DNA of 64,000 bases, from NCBI GenBank assembly GCA_965214285.1, contig OZ243946.1:2976001-3040000 (forward strand), in the 5' to 3' direction. The notes under the pieces were generated by a model. It worked only from the letters and a program-made list of their open reading frames with translations, ran no database searches and was not told the origin of the DNA. Below, one piece after another: positions 1 to 8,775 of this stretch (position 1 is its first letter; each line of letters begins with the position of its first letter). The DNA is from G963422745 sp965214285 (GTDB taxonomy: Bacteria > Actinomycetota > Acidimicrobiia > Acidimicrobiales > Aldehydirespiratoraceae). The position numbers were made by a program, and so were the translations under genes.

Positions 1-570
1 GCTTGTGCTGCGGACGTTCTGCCACCAGTGGTTGCGGTGCTCAGCCGCGTACCTGGCTGACTCGACCCATGGGCTCAGCGCGACCGGCACGCCCGCGAGG
101 ACGTTGGACAGATGCCAGGGCACCACGGCGATCAGGTCGAGCTCTGCGCACGCCCTGGGGTTGACGGTCATCCGCAGGCTCGGCTCGCCCTCCTTGGCGA
201 GGACGTACCAGCCCTTCAGCTCGACGCCCAGCAGCGGGGCCTTGTCGGCGGAGGAGACGAGGCGCACGTCGGGAAAGGTCTGAGCCCGACGCTCGAACAC
301 GTGAGTCTGCCACTCGTTGTCGGGGTCCCAAACCTCGCGCATCCGGTTGAGCGTGGCCACGACCTGGACCTCGATGGTGGCGCCCAGCAGCGTGTTCAGG
401 GCGAACAGATCCGTAGCCAGGACGCCTTCGATGTTGGTCGACGACTCGAAGAAGCTGGGCAGGGCGCGCAGCGCATCGCTCACCCCGTTGCGCAGCCGAG
501 CCGCAGGGGACTCAGGGTCGAGATCGGCCCTTCTTGGCGGTGCCGGAACGCCGCCGGTTGCGGGCGGCAC
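1..570 (-). CDS. Probable type II restriction endonuclease (partial, C-terminus beyond the window)
   Basis: An open minus-strand frame runs off the left edge directly downstream of the DNA methyltransferase. I read it from the nucleotides. Its third codon positions are GC-rich, as in real genes here. The protein contains QTFPDVRLVSSADK followed about 14 residues later by GVELKGWYVLAKEG, which fits the PD...(D/E)xK nuclease core (PD, then E-L-K). Further on are VVPWHLSNVLAG and ARYAAEHRNHWWQN. GTG at 570 begins 1 nt after the methyltransferase stop; GTG at 618 (overlapping it) or GTG at 483 are alternatives. The pairing with a modification enzyme suggests a restriction-modification system. The nuclease role is inferred from motif and context; I cannot name the specificity. 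Confidence 0.6.
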   Translation of the reverse strand, partial: MPPATGGVPAPPRRADLDPESPAARLRNGVSDALRALPSFFESSTNIEGVLATDLFALNTLLGATIEVQVVATLNRMREVWDPDNEWQTHVFERRAQTFPDVRLVSSADKAPLLGVELKGWYVLAKEGEPSLRMTVNPRACAELDLIAVVPWHLSNVLAGVPVALSPWVESARYAAEHRNHWWQNVRSTS

Positions 571-571
571 C

Positions 572-1615
572 TCAGGCGTCCTCTGATCCAGCAAAGAGGC
601 TCTGGGACGCTCCGGCACTCGTCAGACGACGCTCGGCTATGTCGGCGAATTCGTCCACGATCTCCGCGGCACAGGCCTCTCGGCCCATCTCGACCGCGGC
701 GACTGAGGCGCTGCAGAGACCGCCGAACGGCTCCCAGACGACGTCGCCGGGGTCGCTGCTGGCGGAGACGATGCGCCGCATGAGCTCCAGCGGCTTCTGG
801 TTGAGGTGCGCCGCGGCGTTGAGGCCCGGGTTGTGGACGCGAGGCGCCGCTCGTCGCCCGTTGCCCCGGAAGCGCTCCGTGCCGTTGACCGGCGGATGGC
901 TCCACACGTTGGTCAGGCCGTGCTCGAAGTTCCATCGGTAGCGCAAGCTCGCCCACTCCTCGGCGTTCACCGGGCTCACGCCGTCGACCGAGAAGTAGGG
1001 GCGGTCTGCGGGCCGGCCGTGGGCGTTGGCGTAGTCGGCCATCTTCTGCATCATCTCGGGCGGCGGGACATACCACAGCCAGTCGGCGGTCAGGTACTTG
1101 CGGGTCGCCGCGTTGCGGACCCCGCACGCCTCGTTGGCTCTGCTCAAGGGCAGGCCGGACCGCTGCCACTCGTGGCGGAGCCATTCCTGGGCCGTCATCA
1201 TGCCATCGGTGGTGGGCAGCATCAGGCGGCGCGAGTAGAGGACGCAGACCTCGGTGACCACCGGGAAGCGGCGCAGGGTCTTGCCGTTGCTGTTGCCTGC
1301 GATGTGGCCGACGCCCTTGTCCCACACGACGGTCTGCTCGTACTGCCAGCCGTGCGCCGTCAGCAGGGGATGCACCGTGGCCCAGCCCTGCTCGGTGTTC
1401 CAGAACCACAGGGTCGTGCAGGGGCGGGCGCACTTGTCCCAGGCGATCACGTGGGGCTCGTACCAGTCGGCTATCTCGGCGGGCGTGCGCGGGTCGCCCG
1501 GGAAGCCGCCGACCCCGTAGGCGCCGTCGGAGACGATGGTCGTGGGCACGGGCCAGTCCGCGTACACGTCCAGGACGTCGCCGCGATGCAGCCGGAATGC
1601 GCCTTCCTGGGTCAT
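572..1615 (-). CDS. Site-specific DNA methyltransferase (N6-adenine or N4-cytosine type)
   Basis: This protein of about 347 residues would methylate DNA at a specific site using S-adenosylmethionine. Near the N-terminus is VSDGAYGVGGFPGD, in the place of the (D/N/S)PP(Y/F) catalytic motif IV; here it is DGAY rather than DPPY. Near the C-terminus are LNQKPLELMRRI and then VVWEPFGGLCSASVAA, the SAM-binding FxG motif. Motif IV before the FxG motif is the beta-class order. I chose ATG 1615 because GAGGAGG lies just upstream; the open frame extends to 1867 but that extension looks non-coding. The next gene downstream is a probable nuclease, so the pair is read as restriction-modification. Methylated base and target are unknown. 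Confidence 0.85.
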   Translation of the reverse strand: MTQEGAFRLHRGDVLDVYADWPVPTTIVSDGAYGVGGFPGDPRTPAEIADWYEPHVIAWDKCARPCTTLWFWNTEQGWATVHPLLTAHGWQYEQTVVWDKGVGHIAGNSNGKTLRRFPVVTEVCVLYSRRLMLPTTDGMMTAQEWLRHEWQRSGLPLSRANEACGVRNAATRKYLTADWLWYVPPPEMMQKMADYANAHGRPADRPYFSVDGVSPVNAEEWASLRYRWNFEHGLTNVWSHPPVNGTERFRGNGRRAAPRVHNPGLNAAAHLNQKPLELMRRIVSASSDPGDVVWEPFGGLCSASVAAVEMGREACAAEIVDEFADIAERRLTSAGASQSLFAGSEDA

Positions 1616-1965
1616 GCTTCGCCTCCTCGGCGGACTTTCTGGGCTCTCGGTGCAGACACTAACCCCGACCTGTGACAACGGTCGCGGACCCTGCCCGGAG
1701 ATGGCCGCTGACCCATGCCCGGCGGTGCTGACCGCTGGCATAGAGCAGCGACTGGCAGGATCGCCGGGCTGTCGGACGCCCGACTCGCACGCTCGTGAGC
1801 ACCGCACGAGGGGGCGCGCGAGGGCCGGTCGGCTGCGGATACGCGGAATGTCGCAGGGGGCGTGCATACTGCTCGGAGCTCATCGCAGCATCCCTTGCGA
1901 CCCGGGCGGGTCGCCGTCGAATGAAGTCTCGAGAAGCCGCTTCTCGAACCATGAGAGGACCCGCC
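1616..1965. promoter_or_regulatory. Divergent intergenic region with two leader hairpins
   Basis: This 350-base gap separates the minus-strand methyltransferase from the next plus-strand gene. Its right half holds two inverted repeats. The first is GCGACCC/GGGTCGC at 1897-1914 with a 4-nt loop. The second is TCGAGAAGC/GCTTCTCGA at 1929-1947, symmetric around one base. The second ends 18 nt before the chosen ATG at 1966 and could be an operator or an mRNA hairpin near the ribosome binding site GAGAGG. I see no gene in the region. Confidence 0.4.
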
Positions 1966-2730
1966 ATGCAGTACGCGCACGAACTCACGAAATCCCTCGC
2001 CTTGGCCACCCTGGAGGAAGGCTCGGCCATGGCCCAGACCCACGACGGGCGGATCGGCGTCCTGTCGCCCGGGCCGGTCGGCCACCCCTTCGACGCCAAG
2101 GGCCTGCGTGCCGGGCCAGGCGTGGACGCGGTGGCGATCCCGCTCAACTCCGACGACGACAGGCCCGTCTCGGTGCTCGCCGTTCGGCGCTCAGGGGAGA
2201 CCGCGGCGATGGCACGGCCGTCCGGCCCGCTCGGCGACGTGATCGGCGACAAGCTGCTGACGGTGCTCGACGACGACTCGCTGGTGGTCGATGTGGTGCG
2301 GCGGATCCTGGGGCTGGCCACGGGCCCGGCGCCCGCCACGATCACCTTGCTGCACGACGGCCTGTGGCTGGATCGCATGGTGGAGACCTGCCTGGCATCG
2401 CCGCTGGGCGAGCCGCCGCCGCTGCCGGCGCTGATGGCGCTGCACCCCGACGCCGCCGAGGCGCCGCCGTCGCCCGAGGCGCTGAGGCACCTGCGCCTCC
2501 AGTCGAGATCGGACTGGCACAGCTACCACGCCCACGCCTGCGACCACGGGATCCGCTGGGCCGGCGTGAGCCCGTCGCTGGCCTCGTGGTTCGACCCCGG
2601 CTCGCTGGCACGCTGGCTCTTCGGGCTGCTGCCCGAGCCGGCGGTGATGCTCTCAGAACTCGGCGAGATGGTCCCAGAGACGAGCCACCGCCTGATCTCC
2701 AAGGTTCTCGAATGCTCGCTGTCGTCGTGA
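1966..2730 (+). CDS. Hypothetical protein
   Basis: A 254-residue protein I do not recognise. No signal peptide or membrane segment is evident. The start MQYAHELTKSLALATLEEG is chosen because GAGAGG lies 8 nt before ATG 1966; ATG 1951 is an in-frame alternative. The sequence begins with a helical segment, then a stretch rich in D/S (DSDDDRPVSVLAVRR), and ends with helices containing WLFGLLPEPAVML. Codon third positions are strongly GC, supporting a real gene. It sits between the modification genes and carD and may be regulated by the palindrome in its leader. No function is proposed. Confidence 0.65.
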   Translation: MQYAHELTKSLALATLEEGSAMAQTHDGRIGVLSPGPVGHPFDAKGLRAGPGVDAVAIPLNSDDDRPVSVLAVRRSGETAAMARPSGPLGDVIGDKLLTVLDDDSLVVDVVRRILGLATGPAPATITLLHDGLWLDRMVETCLASPLGEPPPLPALMALHPDAAEAPPSPEALRHLRLQSRSDWHSYHAHACDHGIRWAGVSPSLASWFDPGSLARWLFGLLPEPAVMLSELGEMVPETSHRLISKVLECSLSS

Positions 2731-2923
2731 CGCAGCAGCTCGCCGACACGGCGGAGCGCCGACGCATCGGGCCGTGGGCGGCGCCGGGCCGCAGCACGGT
2801 TTCTGCCGGGCCCGACGGCGACTCGGGCGTGCGGTGGCTGGGCGGCCGAGTCGATTCGGGGTTGCGATTCGCTCGTCGTGTGCCATCATTGGAAGCCGAA
2901 ACCCGACTCGAGGATGGTTCTCT

Positions 2924-3412
2924 GTGACCTTCAAGCCCGGTGACCGCGTGGTCTACCCCCACCATGGCGCCGCTGTCATCGAAAGCAAGGAGAAGCGCAA
3001 GGCGTTCGGCCGCGAGACGGACTACCTGGTCCTGCGCATGGCGCACGGCGACATGACCCTGGCCGTCCCCGCCGACAAGGCCGACGACGTCGGCATGCGC
3101 TGGCCCATCTCCAAGGAGGACGTGGAGGATCTCTTCGAGGTGCTGGCCAAGCGTGACATCCGCGAGCCCGCCAACTGGTCGCGCCGCTTCAAGAACCACC
3201 AGGAGAAGCTCAAGTCCGGCGACGTCTACCAGGTCGCCGAGGTAGTGCGGAACCTGGCGCTGCGCGACCAGGCGAAGGGCCTCTCGGCCGGCGAGAAGAC
3301 GCTCTACACCAAGGCGCGCAGCGTGCTCGTGTCCGAGCTCGCCTTCGCCCTCGACGTGGACGAGGAAGCCGCCACGGACAAGATCGACGACGTTCTCGAC
3401 GAGAGCGACTGA
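2924..3412 (+). CDS. carD: CarD-family transcriptional regulator
   Basis: CarD binds the RNA polymerase beta subunit and stabilises open promoter complexes. The 162-residue protein opens with TFKPGDRVVYPHHGAAVIES, the Tudor-like RNAP-interaction domain of the family (about residues 2-60). The C-terminal helical DNA-binding part follows, with PANWSRRFKNHQEKLKSGD (tryptophan that inserts at the -10 upstream edge in known CarD) and LYTKARSVLVSELAFAL. Length matches the family (about 160). The start is GTG 2924, with AGGA upstream; the open frame extends to 2774 but that part lacks similarity to CarD. It converges with the luciferase-like gene, stops 6 bases apart; CTGAG/CTCAG at 3409-3422 can form a small hairpin there. 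Confidence 0.95.
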   Translation: MTFKPGDRVVYPHHGAAVIESKEKRKAFGRETDYLVLRMAHGDMTLAVPADKADDVGMRWPISKEDVEDLFEVLAKRDIREPANWSRRFKNHQEKLKSGDVYQVAEVVRNLALRDQAKGLSAGEKTLYTKARSVLVSELAFALDVDEEAATDKIDDVLDESD

Positions 3413-3418
3413 GAGCGC

Positions 3419-4417
3419 TCAGGGGCGGGGCCTGGCGGCCAGCCGTTCGCGCAGACGCTCCAGGAACCCGTGGCCGTGCATCCCTATCTGTGTGCCCACG
3501 CGGGCGGGGCTGACACCCTTTGCGTGAACTCGGATGTTGAGGATGTCGCAGTCGGCCTCCTCGGCCGCGTCGGCCAGCGCATCGGCGGCGGCGGCCGGCG
3601 TCGCCGCTGAGATCAGCGAGTCCTCGGCCCAGCGGCTCGTCGCCGCCGGCGGTGCATAGCTGCGGTAGTGGCGCATCTGGGCAGCCATCTCGGGCTCGGG
3701 CGGGTTGCCGATCCAGACGCGCCGGATCAGCACCCTGCCGGTCGCTGCGCCCGCCTCGCGGTGAGCCTTGCTCAGACGCGCCAGGTTGGCGGGCGACGTC
3801 AGGCTGTCGTAGAGCACCGCGCACCCCAGGCGCGCTGCACGCTGGGCTGCCGCCGTGCTCTGGGCCGCCAGCGCCAGCGGAATCGGGTGCTCGGCGAGCC
3901 GCTGCAGCGCCGGGTCTGCTGCCAGCGGGCCGGCCGCCTGGCCGCGCAGCGCAGCGACGGCTCCCGGCAGCGCTGCCTTGAAGCGGGGCACCGCCTCGGC
4001 GAAGGGAACCTCGGCCACCTCGAAGTCCTCTGGCCAGGCGCCGGCCGCGAAGCCGGCGGCTACCCGTCCGGGGTGCGCCGCGGCCAGCCAGGCCAGATCC
4101 TCGACGACCAGCCCGACCGGCTTGAGCGCCGGCAGCATCGGGCACGGCGCCGCCCACGCCGTGCGCATGGCATCGAGCAGCACCCCGGCGAGCTGCACCG
4201 GGTTGGGCAGGTAACCCGCGAAGCCGGCGTGGTGCTCGCTCACCATCACCCCGTCGTAGCCGGCCTCCTCGGCCTGTCGGGCCTGGGCGCGCAGCGTCTT
4301 TAGCGCAGACACGGGATCCCCCTCGTGCGCATACAGCCGCAGCGAGACCGAGCCCGGCGCCAACGGCCCGCCCGGGGCTGCGCCGGGTGCTGCGGGCTGC
4401 TCGCTCGGCTCGGGCAC
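3419..4417 (-). CDS. LLM-class flavin-dependent oxidoreductase (luciferase-like monooxygenase)
   Basis: About 332 residues with the bacterial luciferase-like TIM-barrel pattern: SLRLYAHEGDPVSALKTL, then EEAGYDGVMVSEHHAGF (the conserved EHH segment), HPGRVAAGFAAGAWPEDFE and a C-terminal barrel end. Members use reduced flavin or F420 to oxidise small substrates; the substrate cannot be told. I placed the start at GTG 4417, 8 nt after the SDR stop, because the open frame upstream of this overlaps the SDR gene. It is the last gene of a thiolase-SDR-LLM operon, suggesting a role in breakdown of a carbonyl or acyl compound. An N-terminal Pro/Ala-rich stretch precedes the barrel. Confidence 0.8.
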   Translation of the reverse strand: MPEPSEQPAAPGAAPGGPLAPGSVSLRLYAHEGDPVSALKTLRAQARQAEEAGYDGVMVSEHHAGFAGYLPNPVQLAGVLLDAMRTAWAAPCPMLPALKPVGLVVEDLAWLAAAHPGRVAAGFAAGAWPEDFEVAEVPFAEAVPRFKAALPGAVAALRGQAAGPLAADPALQRLAEHPIPLALAAQSTAAAQRAARLGCAVLYDSLTSPANLARLSKAHREAGAATGRVLIRRVWIGNPPEPEMAAQMRHYRSYAPPAATSRWAEDSLISAATPAAAADALADAAEEADCDILNIRVHAKGVSPARVGTQIGMHGHGFLERLRERLAARPRP

Positions 4418-4425
4418 GGCGGCGC

Positions 4426-5181
4426 TCAGCGGACGATGCCGCCGCCGTCGACGATGACCGACTGGCCGTTGACCATGGCCGCCTCTGGCGAGGCCAGCCA
4501 CACCACAACCGAGGCGATGTCGTCGGGGCTGATCAGCTCTCCGCTTATGTTGGACTTGGCGATGAAGCCCGCTATCTCGGGGTTGTCGGCCATGAAGCGC
4601 CGGATCATCGGGGTGTCGGTCGTGCCCGGCAGCACGGCGTTGACCCGGATCCCGGAGTGCACGTATTCCTGGGCGGCCGCCTTGGTGAGCCCGACCACGC
4701 CGTGCTTGGCGGCGGTGTAGTGCGGCAGGCCGGGGGCGGCCACCACTCCCGCGCCCGAGGAGGTGTTGACGATCGCGCCCGAGCCGGCGGCGGCCATGTG
4801 GCGCAGCTCGTGGCGCATGCAGTAGAACACCGAGCTCAGGTTGACGGCGATCATGCGGTCCCAGGCCTGCGGCGTGAGCTCGTGGAAGGCGGCCACGTCG
4901 TCGTTGACGCCGGCGTTGTTGAAGGCGATGTCGATGCGTCCGTGCTCGGCGGCCAGGGCGTCGACCGCTGCGCCGACCGCGGCGTCGTCGGCCACGTCGA
5001 GCGCCAGCGCCGACCCTGCGCCGCTGAGCGCCTGCACGGTGGCCTCTGCGCCGTCGGGGTCGATGTCGGCCACCGCCACGTGAGCCGCGCCGGCAGCGGA
5101 GAACTGCAGAGCGGCGGCCCGCCCGATGCCGCCCGCCCCGCCGGTGACCAGCACGACCTTGCCGGCAGCGTGGCCGGTCAC
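4426..5181 (-). CDS. SDR-family NAD(P)-dependent oxidoreductase
   Basis: A 251-residue classical short-chain dehydrogenase. The cofactor motif TGGAGGIG is at 13-20, NNAG at 88-91, the catalytic Ser at 141-142 and YxxxK at 155-159 (YTAAK). The C-terminus VIVDGGGIV is typical. D39 at the end of beta2 (VADID) favours NAD over NADP. It would interconvert a hydroxy- and a keto-group. It lies 37 nt after the thiolase and 8 nt before the LLM gene, so it is probably the 3-hydroxyacyl-CoA or alcohol dehydrogenase step of the same catabolic operon; that substrate is inference. Confidence 0.93.
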   Translation of the reverse strand: MTGHAAGKVVLVTGGAGGIGRAAALQFSAAGAAHVAVADIDPDGAEATVQALSGAGSALALDVADDAAVGAAVDALAAEHGRIDIAFNNAGVNDDVAAFHELTPQAWDRMIAVNLSSVFYCMRHELRHMAAAGSGAIVNTSSGAGVVAAPGLPHYTAAKHGVVGLTKAAAQEYVHSGIRVNAVLPGTTDTPMIRRFMADNPEIAGFIAKSNISGELISPDDIASVVVWLASPEAAMVNGQSVIVDGGGIVR

Positions 5182-5218
5182 GTCGGAGCCGTGTTCTCGG
5201 CGGCTGCCACGAGCCGGC

Positions 5219-6370
5219 TCAGAGCCGCTCGATGATCGTGACGTTGGCCTGGCCGCCGCCCTCGCACATCGTCTGCAGGCCGTAGCGCCCGCCGCTGCGC
5301 TCGAGCTCGTGCACCAGCGTGGTCATCAGCTTGGCGCCGCTGGCCCCGAGCGGATGGCCCAAGGCAATGGCCCCGCCGTTGACGTTGACCCGCTCGTGGG
5401 GCACGGCGTGCTCGATCATCCAGGCCATCGGCACGCAGGCGAACGCCTCGTTGCACTCGAAGAGATCGATGTCGTCGATGGCCATGCCTGTGCGGTCCAG
5501 GGCGTGGGCGGTGGCGGCGATGGGGCCGGTGAGCATGTAGATCGGGTCGTCGCCGCGCACGCTCATGTGGTGGATGCGGGCCTTGGGGGTGAGGCCGTGG
5601 TCGGCGACCGCCTGGGAGGATGCGATCAGCAGCGACGCCGAGCCGTCCGATATCTGGCTCGACACCGCCGCGGTGAGCCGCCCGCCCTCGATCAGGGCCG
5701 GGAGCTGGCGCATCTTCTCCAGCGAGCCGCCGCGGCGCGGGCCCTCGTCCATCTCGAAATCGCCCACCGGCACCACCTCGGCGTCGAAGCGCCCCTCGTC
5801 GATGGCCCGGATGGCGCGTTCGTGGCTCTCGAAGGCGAACTCCTCCATGGCGTCGCGGCTGATGTCCCATTTCTCGGCGATCAGCTCGGCGCCGCGGAAC
5901 TGGCTGACCTCCTGGGTCCCGTAGCGGCTCACCCAGCCCTCCGAGCCGGTGAACGGGTCGTCGAAGCCCAGCGGGGCGGCGAGGGTCATGGCGGAGCCGA
6001 TCGGTATCTGCGACATCTGCTGCACTCCGCCTGCCACCACCAGATCTTGCACGCCTGCCATCACGCCCATGGCGGCGAACGACACTGCCTGCTGGCCCGA
6101 CCCGCACTGGCGGTCGACGGTGGTGCCGGGCACGTGCTGGGGCAGCCCGGCCGCCAGCCAAGCGCTGCGGGCGATGTCGCCGGCCTGACCGCCGACGGAG
6201 TCGACGTTGCCGAAGATGACGTCCTCCACGGCGGCCGGGTCGATCCCGGTGCGCTCGATCAGCGCCGCTATGCAGGCTGCGCCAAGGTCGGCGGGGTGTA
6301 CGTGGGCCAGCGAGCCGCCGTTGCGGCCGGTGGGAGTTCTGACTGCGTCGATGATGTATGCCTCGGTCAT
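5219..6370 (-). CDS. Acetyl-CoA acetyltransferase (thiolase)
   Basis: A 383-residue thiolase that cleaves 3-ketoacyl-CoA with CoA, or runs the reverse condensation. The nucleophile is C89 in DRQCGSGQQAV; the second half carries NVNGGAIALGHPLGASG (H339) and the acid/base C369 in CEGGGQANVTIIERL. All three catalytic residues are present. ATG 6370 is chosen because GGAG lies 6 nt upstream and MTEAYIIDAVRTPTGR is the canonical thiolase N-terminus; the open frame goes to 6505. It is the first gene of the minus-strand thiolase-SDR-LLM operon. Degradative versus biosynthetic role cannot be separated from sequence alone. Confidence 0.94.
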   Translation of the reverse strand: MTEAYIIDAVRTPTGRNGGSLAHVHPADLGAACIAALIERTGIDPAAVEDVIFGNVDSVGGQAGDIARSAWLAAGLPQHVPGTTVDRQCGSGQQAVSFAAMGVMAGVQDLVVAGGVQQMSQIPIGSAMTLAAPLGFDDPFTGSEGWVSRYGTQEVSQFRGAELIAEKWDISRDAMEEFAFESHERAIRAIDEGRFDAEVVPVGDFEMDEGPRRGGSLEKMRQLPALIEGGRLTAAVSSQISDGSASLLIASSQAVADHGLTPKARIHHMSVRGDDPIYMLTGPIAATAHALDRTGMAIDDIDLFECNEAFACVPMAWMIEHAVPHERVNVNGGAIALGHPLGASGAKLMTTLVHELERSGGRYGLQTMCEGGGQANVTIIERL

Positions 6371-6509
6371 GGCTCCATGATGCCCCAAACGCGCCGCGCC
6401 GCCCACATCCGCGCGCGGCCGGCTCAGGCTGCGTGCCGCCGACAGGCGGTCACGCCAGGCAGTCCTGCGAGCAGTGCCCACAGGCGAGCAGAGCCCCCAG
6501 GCCACCGGC

Positions 6510-7310
6510 TCAGGCCGAAGGGCGCCTGCCCCAGACGGCCAGCGACGTCGGGCTCTGCATCACGAAGCCCGGCGCCCGCACCTGCGCCAGGGCCTGCTCG
6601 GCGTCTGCGGCGCTGACCAGCTCGGCGGCCACCAGGCGCGGCAGCGCCCGCTCCAGCGCCAGGAACCACCACTCGCCCGACGGCTCGCCGGGCCGCATCG
6701 CCCACAGCGACCCCTGCAGATCCAGATCGACTAGGCCCAGGCCGCGCATCCAACCCAGCAGCTTCTCGGCGGTGTTGGGATCGCGCCACGAATCGGCGTG
6801 GGCGCCTGCGACCAGGCGGTGGATCGCGACGTAGGGCTCGGGCAGGGCCTGCTCGGCGAACTCGCGCATGGCGCCGTCCTCGACGACCAGCAGGCCGCCG
6901 GGCTCGAGCAGGCCGACGAGGCCGGCCAGCACCTGCTCGCGGGTCGCCAGGTGCTGCAGCACGGCACGGGCGTGCACGATGTGGAAGTGACCCGCCGGCA
7001 GGGGCCGGTCGTTCTCGATGTCATGGCGGCGCACGATCACGTTGGCCGGCATCTCGGCGTGGAACTGCAGGTCGATGTCGGTGGACATCACCCGCCCAGA
7101 CGGGCCGACCTGGGTGGCCATCCAGGCCGACACCGACCCGTTGCCTGCGCCGAGCTCCAGGCAGTGCATGCCCTCGGCGATGCCGAGCCGCTCCAGCAGG
7201 GCGAAGGTCGCGGGGTCGCGAGCCGAGGCCAGCATGTCGAGACGGCGGCGCTCGATGTCGGCCTCGTCGTCGTCGGTCGAGTAGCGCTCACGCTGCGCCG
7301 GCTCGCTCAT
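6510..7310 (-). CDS. Class I SAM-dependent methyltransferase
   Basis: A 266-residue protein with the SAM-binding motif I LELGAGNGSV at 51-60, an acidic end to beta2 (STDID), RRHDIENDRPLPAGHFHIVHA (motifs II/III) and GLLEPGGLLVVEDG. It belongs with the general small-molecule methyltransferases; the acceptor is unknown. ATG 7310 is chosen because GGGAGG lies 8 nt upstream, although the frame is open to 7691. It is divergent from the acyl-CoA dehydrogenase at 7476. Confidence 0.88.
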   Translation of the reverse strand: MSEPAQRERYSTDDDEADIERRRLDMLASARDPATFALLERLGIAEGMHCLELGAGNGSVSAWMATQVGPSGRVMSTDIDLQFHAEMPANVIVRRHDIENDRPLPAGHFHIVHARAVLQHLATREQVLAGLVGLLEPGGLLVVEDGAMREFAEQALPEPYVAIHRLVAGAHADSWRDPNTAEKLLGWMRGLGLVDLDLQGSLWAMRPGEPSGEWWFLALERALPRLVAAELVSAADAEQALAQVRAPGFVMQSPTSLAVWGRRPSA

Positions 7311-7475
7311 GGCCGCAACCTCCCGGGAGTCGGCGGACTCGGGCGACCTTAGCCGTGGCCGGCCCGGCACAGCTTCGCCCCGAGTCGCCGCGTCGCCGCG
7401 TCGCCCAGGCCACCAGGTCGCCGGACGGGCACGACTTCGCCGTGCGACGCTGCTGCGCGGTAAGCAAGGGGCCGC

Positions 7476-8762
7476 ATGAACGCCGACAACGACGACGACA
7501 ACAACGCCGAGCCATCCGAACGGGCCGACACCGCCGAGCAAGCCGAGACCGCCGAGCGTGCCGAGCCGACGGAGCACGCCGCCTTCCGCGCCGAGGTCAC
7601 CGCCTGGTACGACGCCAACGCCACGCCCAAACAACCCGACAATCCCTGGGACGTGACCGTGTTCACCGACGACGCCGAGGCCGCCGAGCATTTCCGCCGG
7701 GGCCGGGCATGGCAGCGCAGGCTCTATGACGCCGGGCTGGCTGGCCTCGCCTGGCCGGCCGAGTACGGCGGCGGCGGCAGGCCGTCGTGGGCGGCGCGCA
7801 TCGAGCGCGAAGTGTCACGGGGCTATGAGGAATGGGTCGGCTTCATCGGCGCCACCATCGCCATGCTGGGCCCGGCCCTGCTGCGCCACGCCTCGACCGA
7901 GCAGAAGCTCCACTACCTGCCCAGGCTGCTGTCGGGCGAACTGGCTTTCTGCCAGCTCTTCAGCGAGCCCAACGCCGGCAGCGACCTGGCATCGCTGGCC
8001 ACCCGTGCGGTGCGCGACGGCGACGAGTTCGTCGTCAACGGCCAGAAGGTCTGGAACAGCTCGGCCCAGCACTGCGACTGGGGCTTCCTGCTGGTGCGCA
8101 CCGATCCCGACGCGCCCAAGCACTCCGGCATCACGTTCCTGCTGGTGGACATGGCCACGCCCGGCATCGAGGTGCGACCGCTGGTGCAGATCAACCGCTC
8201 GTCGCACTTCAACGAGGTGTTCCTGCAAGACGTGCGGGTGCCGGTCGCCCACGTGGTCGGCGGCATCGACGAGGGCTGGGCGGTGGCCCGCACGGTGCTG
8301 GCCAACGAGTCGGCGTTCATCGGCGGGGCGAGGCCGCCGACGTTCGACAACCTGGTGCGCCTGGCCGAGATCCACGGGCGCAGCGCCGAGCCGGCGGTCC
8401 GCCAGGATCTGATGCGCTTCTACGTGCGAGACCGGGTGTCGGCGTGGATGGGCGAGCAGATCCAGCGCTCGGTCCGCCGCGGCGAGCTGCCGCCGATCGA
8501 CCCCGGGCTGCTGAAGCTGGCAGTGACGCTCAACCGGGTGCGCTCGGGCAACCTGGCCATGGCCCTCGGCGGGGCCTGTGCGGCGGCGGGCGACGGCGAG
8601 CAGACCCGCTGGAGCCAGATCGAGCTGATGGGCCGTTTTGCGATCTCGATCGGCGGCGGCACCAACGAGGTGATGCGCAACAACGTGGCCGAGCGCACCC
8701 TGGGGCTGCCACGCGAGCCCGGCTACGACAAGACGACCCCCTGGCGCGACATCCCCCGCTAG
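7476..8762 (+). CDS. Acyl-CoA dehydrogenase
   Basis: A 428-residue FAD enzyme of the acyl-CoA dehydrogenase family, which makes an alpha,beta double bond in an acyl-CoA. Domains in order: a charged low-complexity N-terminus rich in D, N, A and E (1-35), the all-helical N-domain with GLAGLAWPAEYGGGG, the middle beta domain with CQLFSEPNAGSDLASL and GQKVWNSSAQHCDWG, and the C-terminal helical domain ending in FAISIGGGTNEVMRNNVAE. AGGGG precedes the ATG. The physiological acyl chain is unknown. The acidic/Asn N-terminal extension is unusual for the family. Confidence 0.93.
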   Translation: MNADNDDDNNAEPSERADTAEQAETAERAEPTEHAAFRAEVTAWYDANATPKQPDNPWDVTVFTDDAEAAEHFRRGRAWQRRLYDAGLAGLAWPAEYGGGGRPSWAARIEREVSRGYEEWVGFIGATIAMLGPALLRHASTEQKLHYLPRLLSGELAFCQLFSEPNAGSDLASLATRAVRDGDEFVVNGQKVWNSSAQHCDWGFLLVRTDPDAPKHSGITFLLVDMATPGIEVRPLVQINRSSHFNEVFLQDVRVPVAHVVGGIDEGWAVARTVLANESAFIGGARPPTFDNLVRLAEIHGRSAEPAVRQDLMRFYVRDRVSAWMGEQIQRSVRRGELPPIDPGLLKLAVTLNRVRSGNLAMALGGACAAAGDGEQTRWSQIELMGRFAISIGGGTNEVMRNNVAERTLGLPREPGYDKTTPWRDIPR

Positions 8763-8775
8763 CCGGGCTGCGCGC

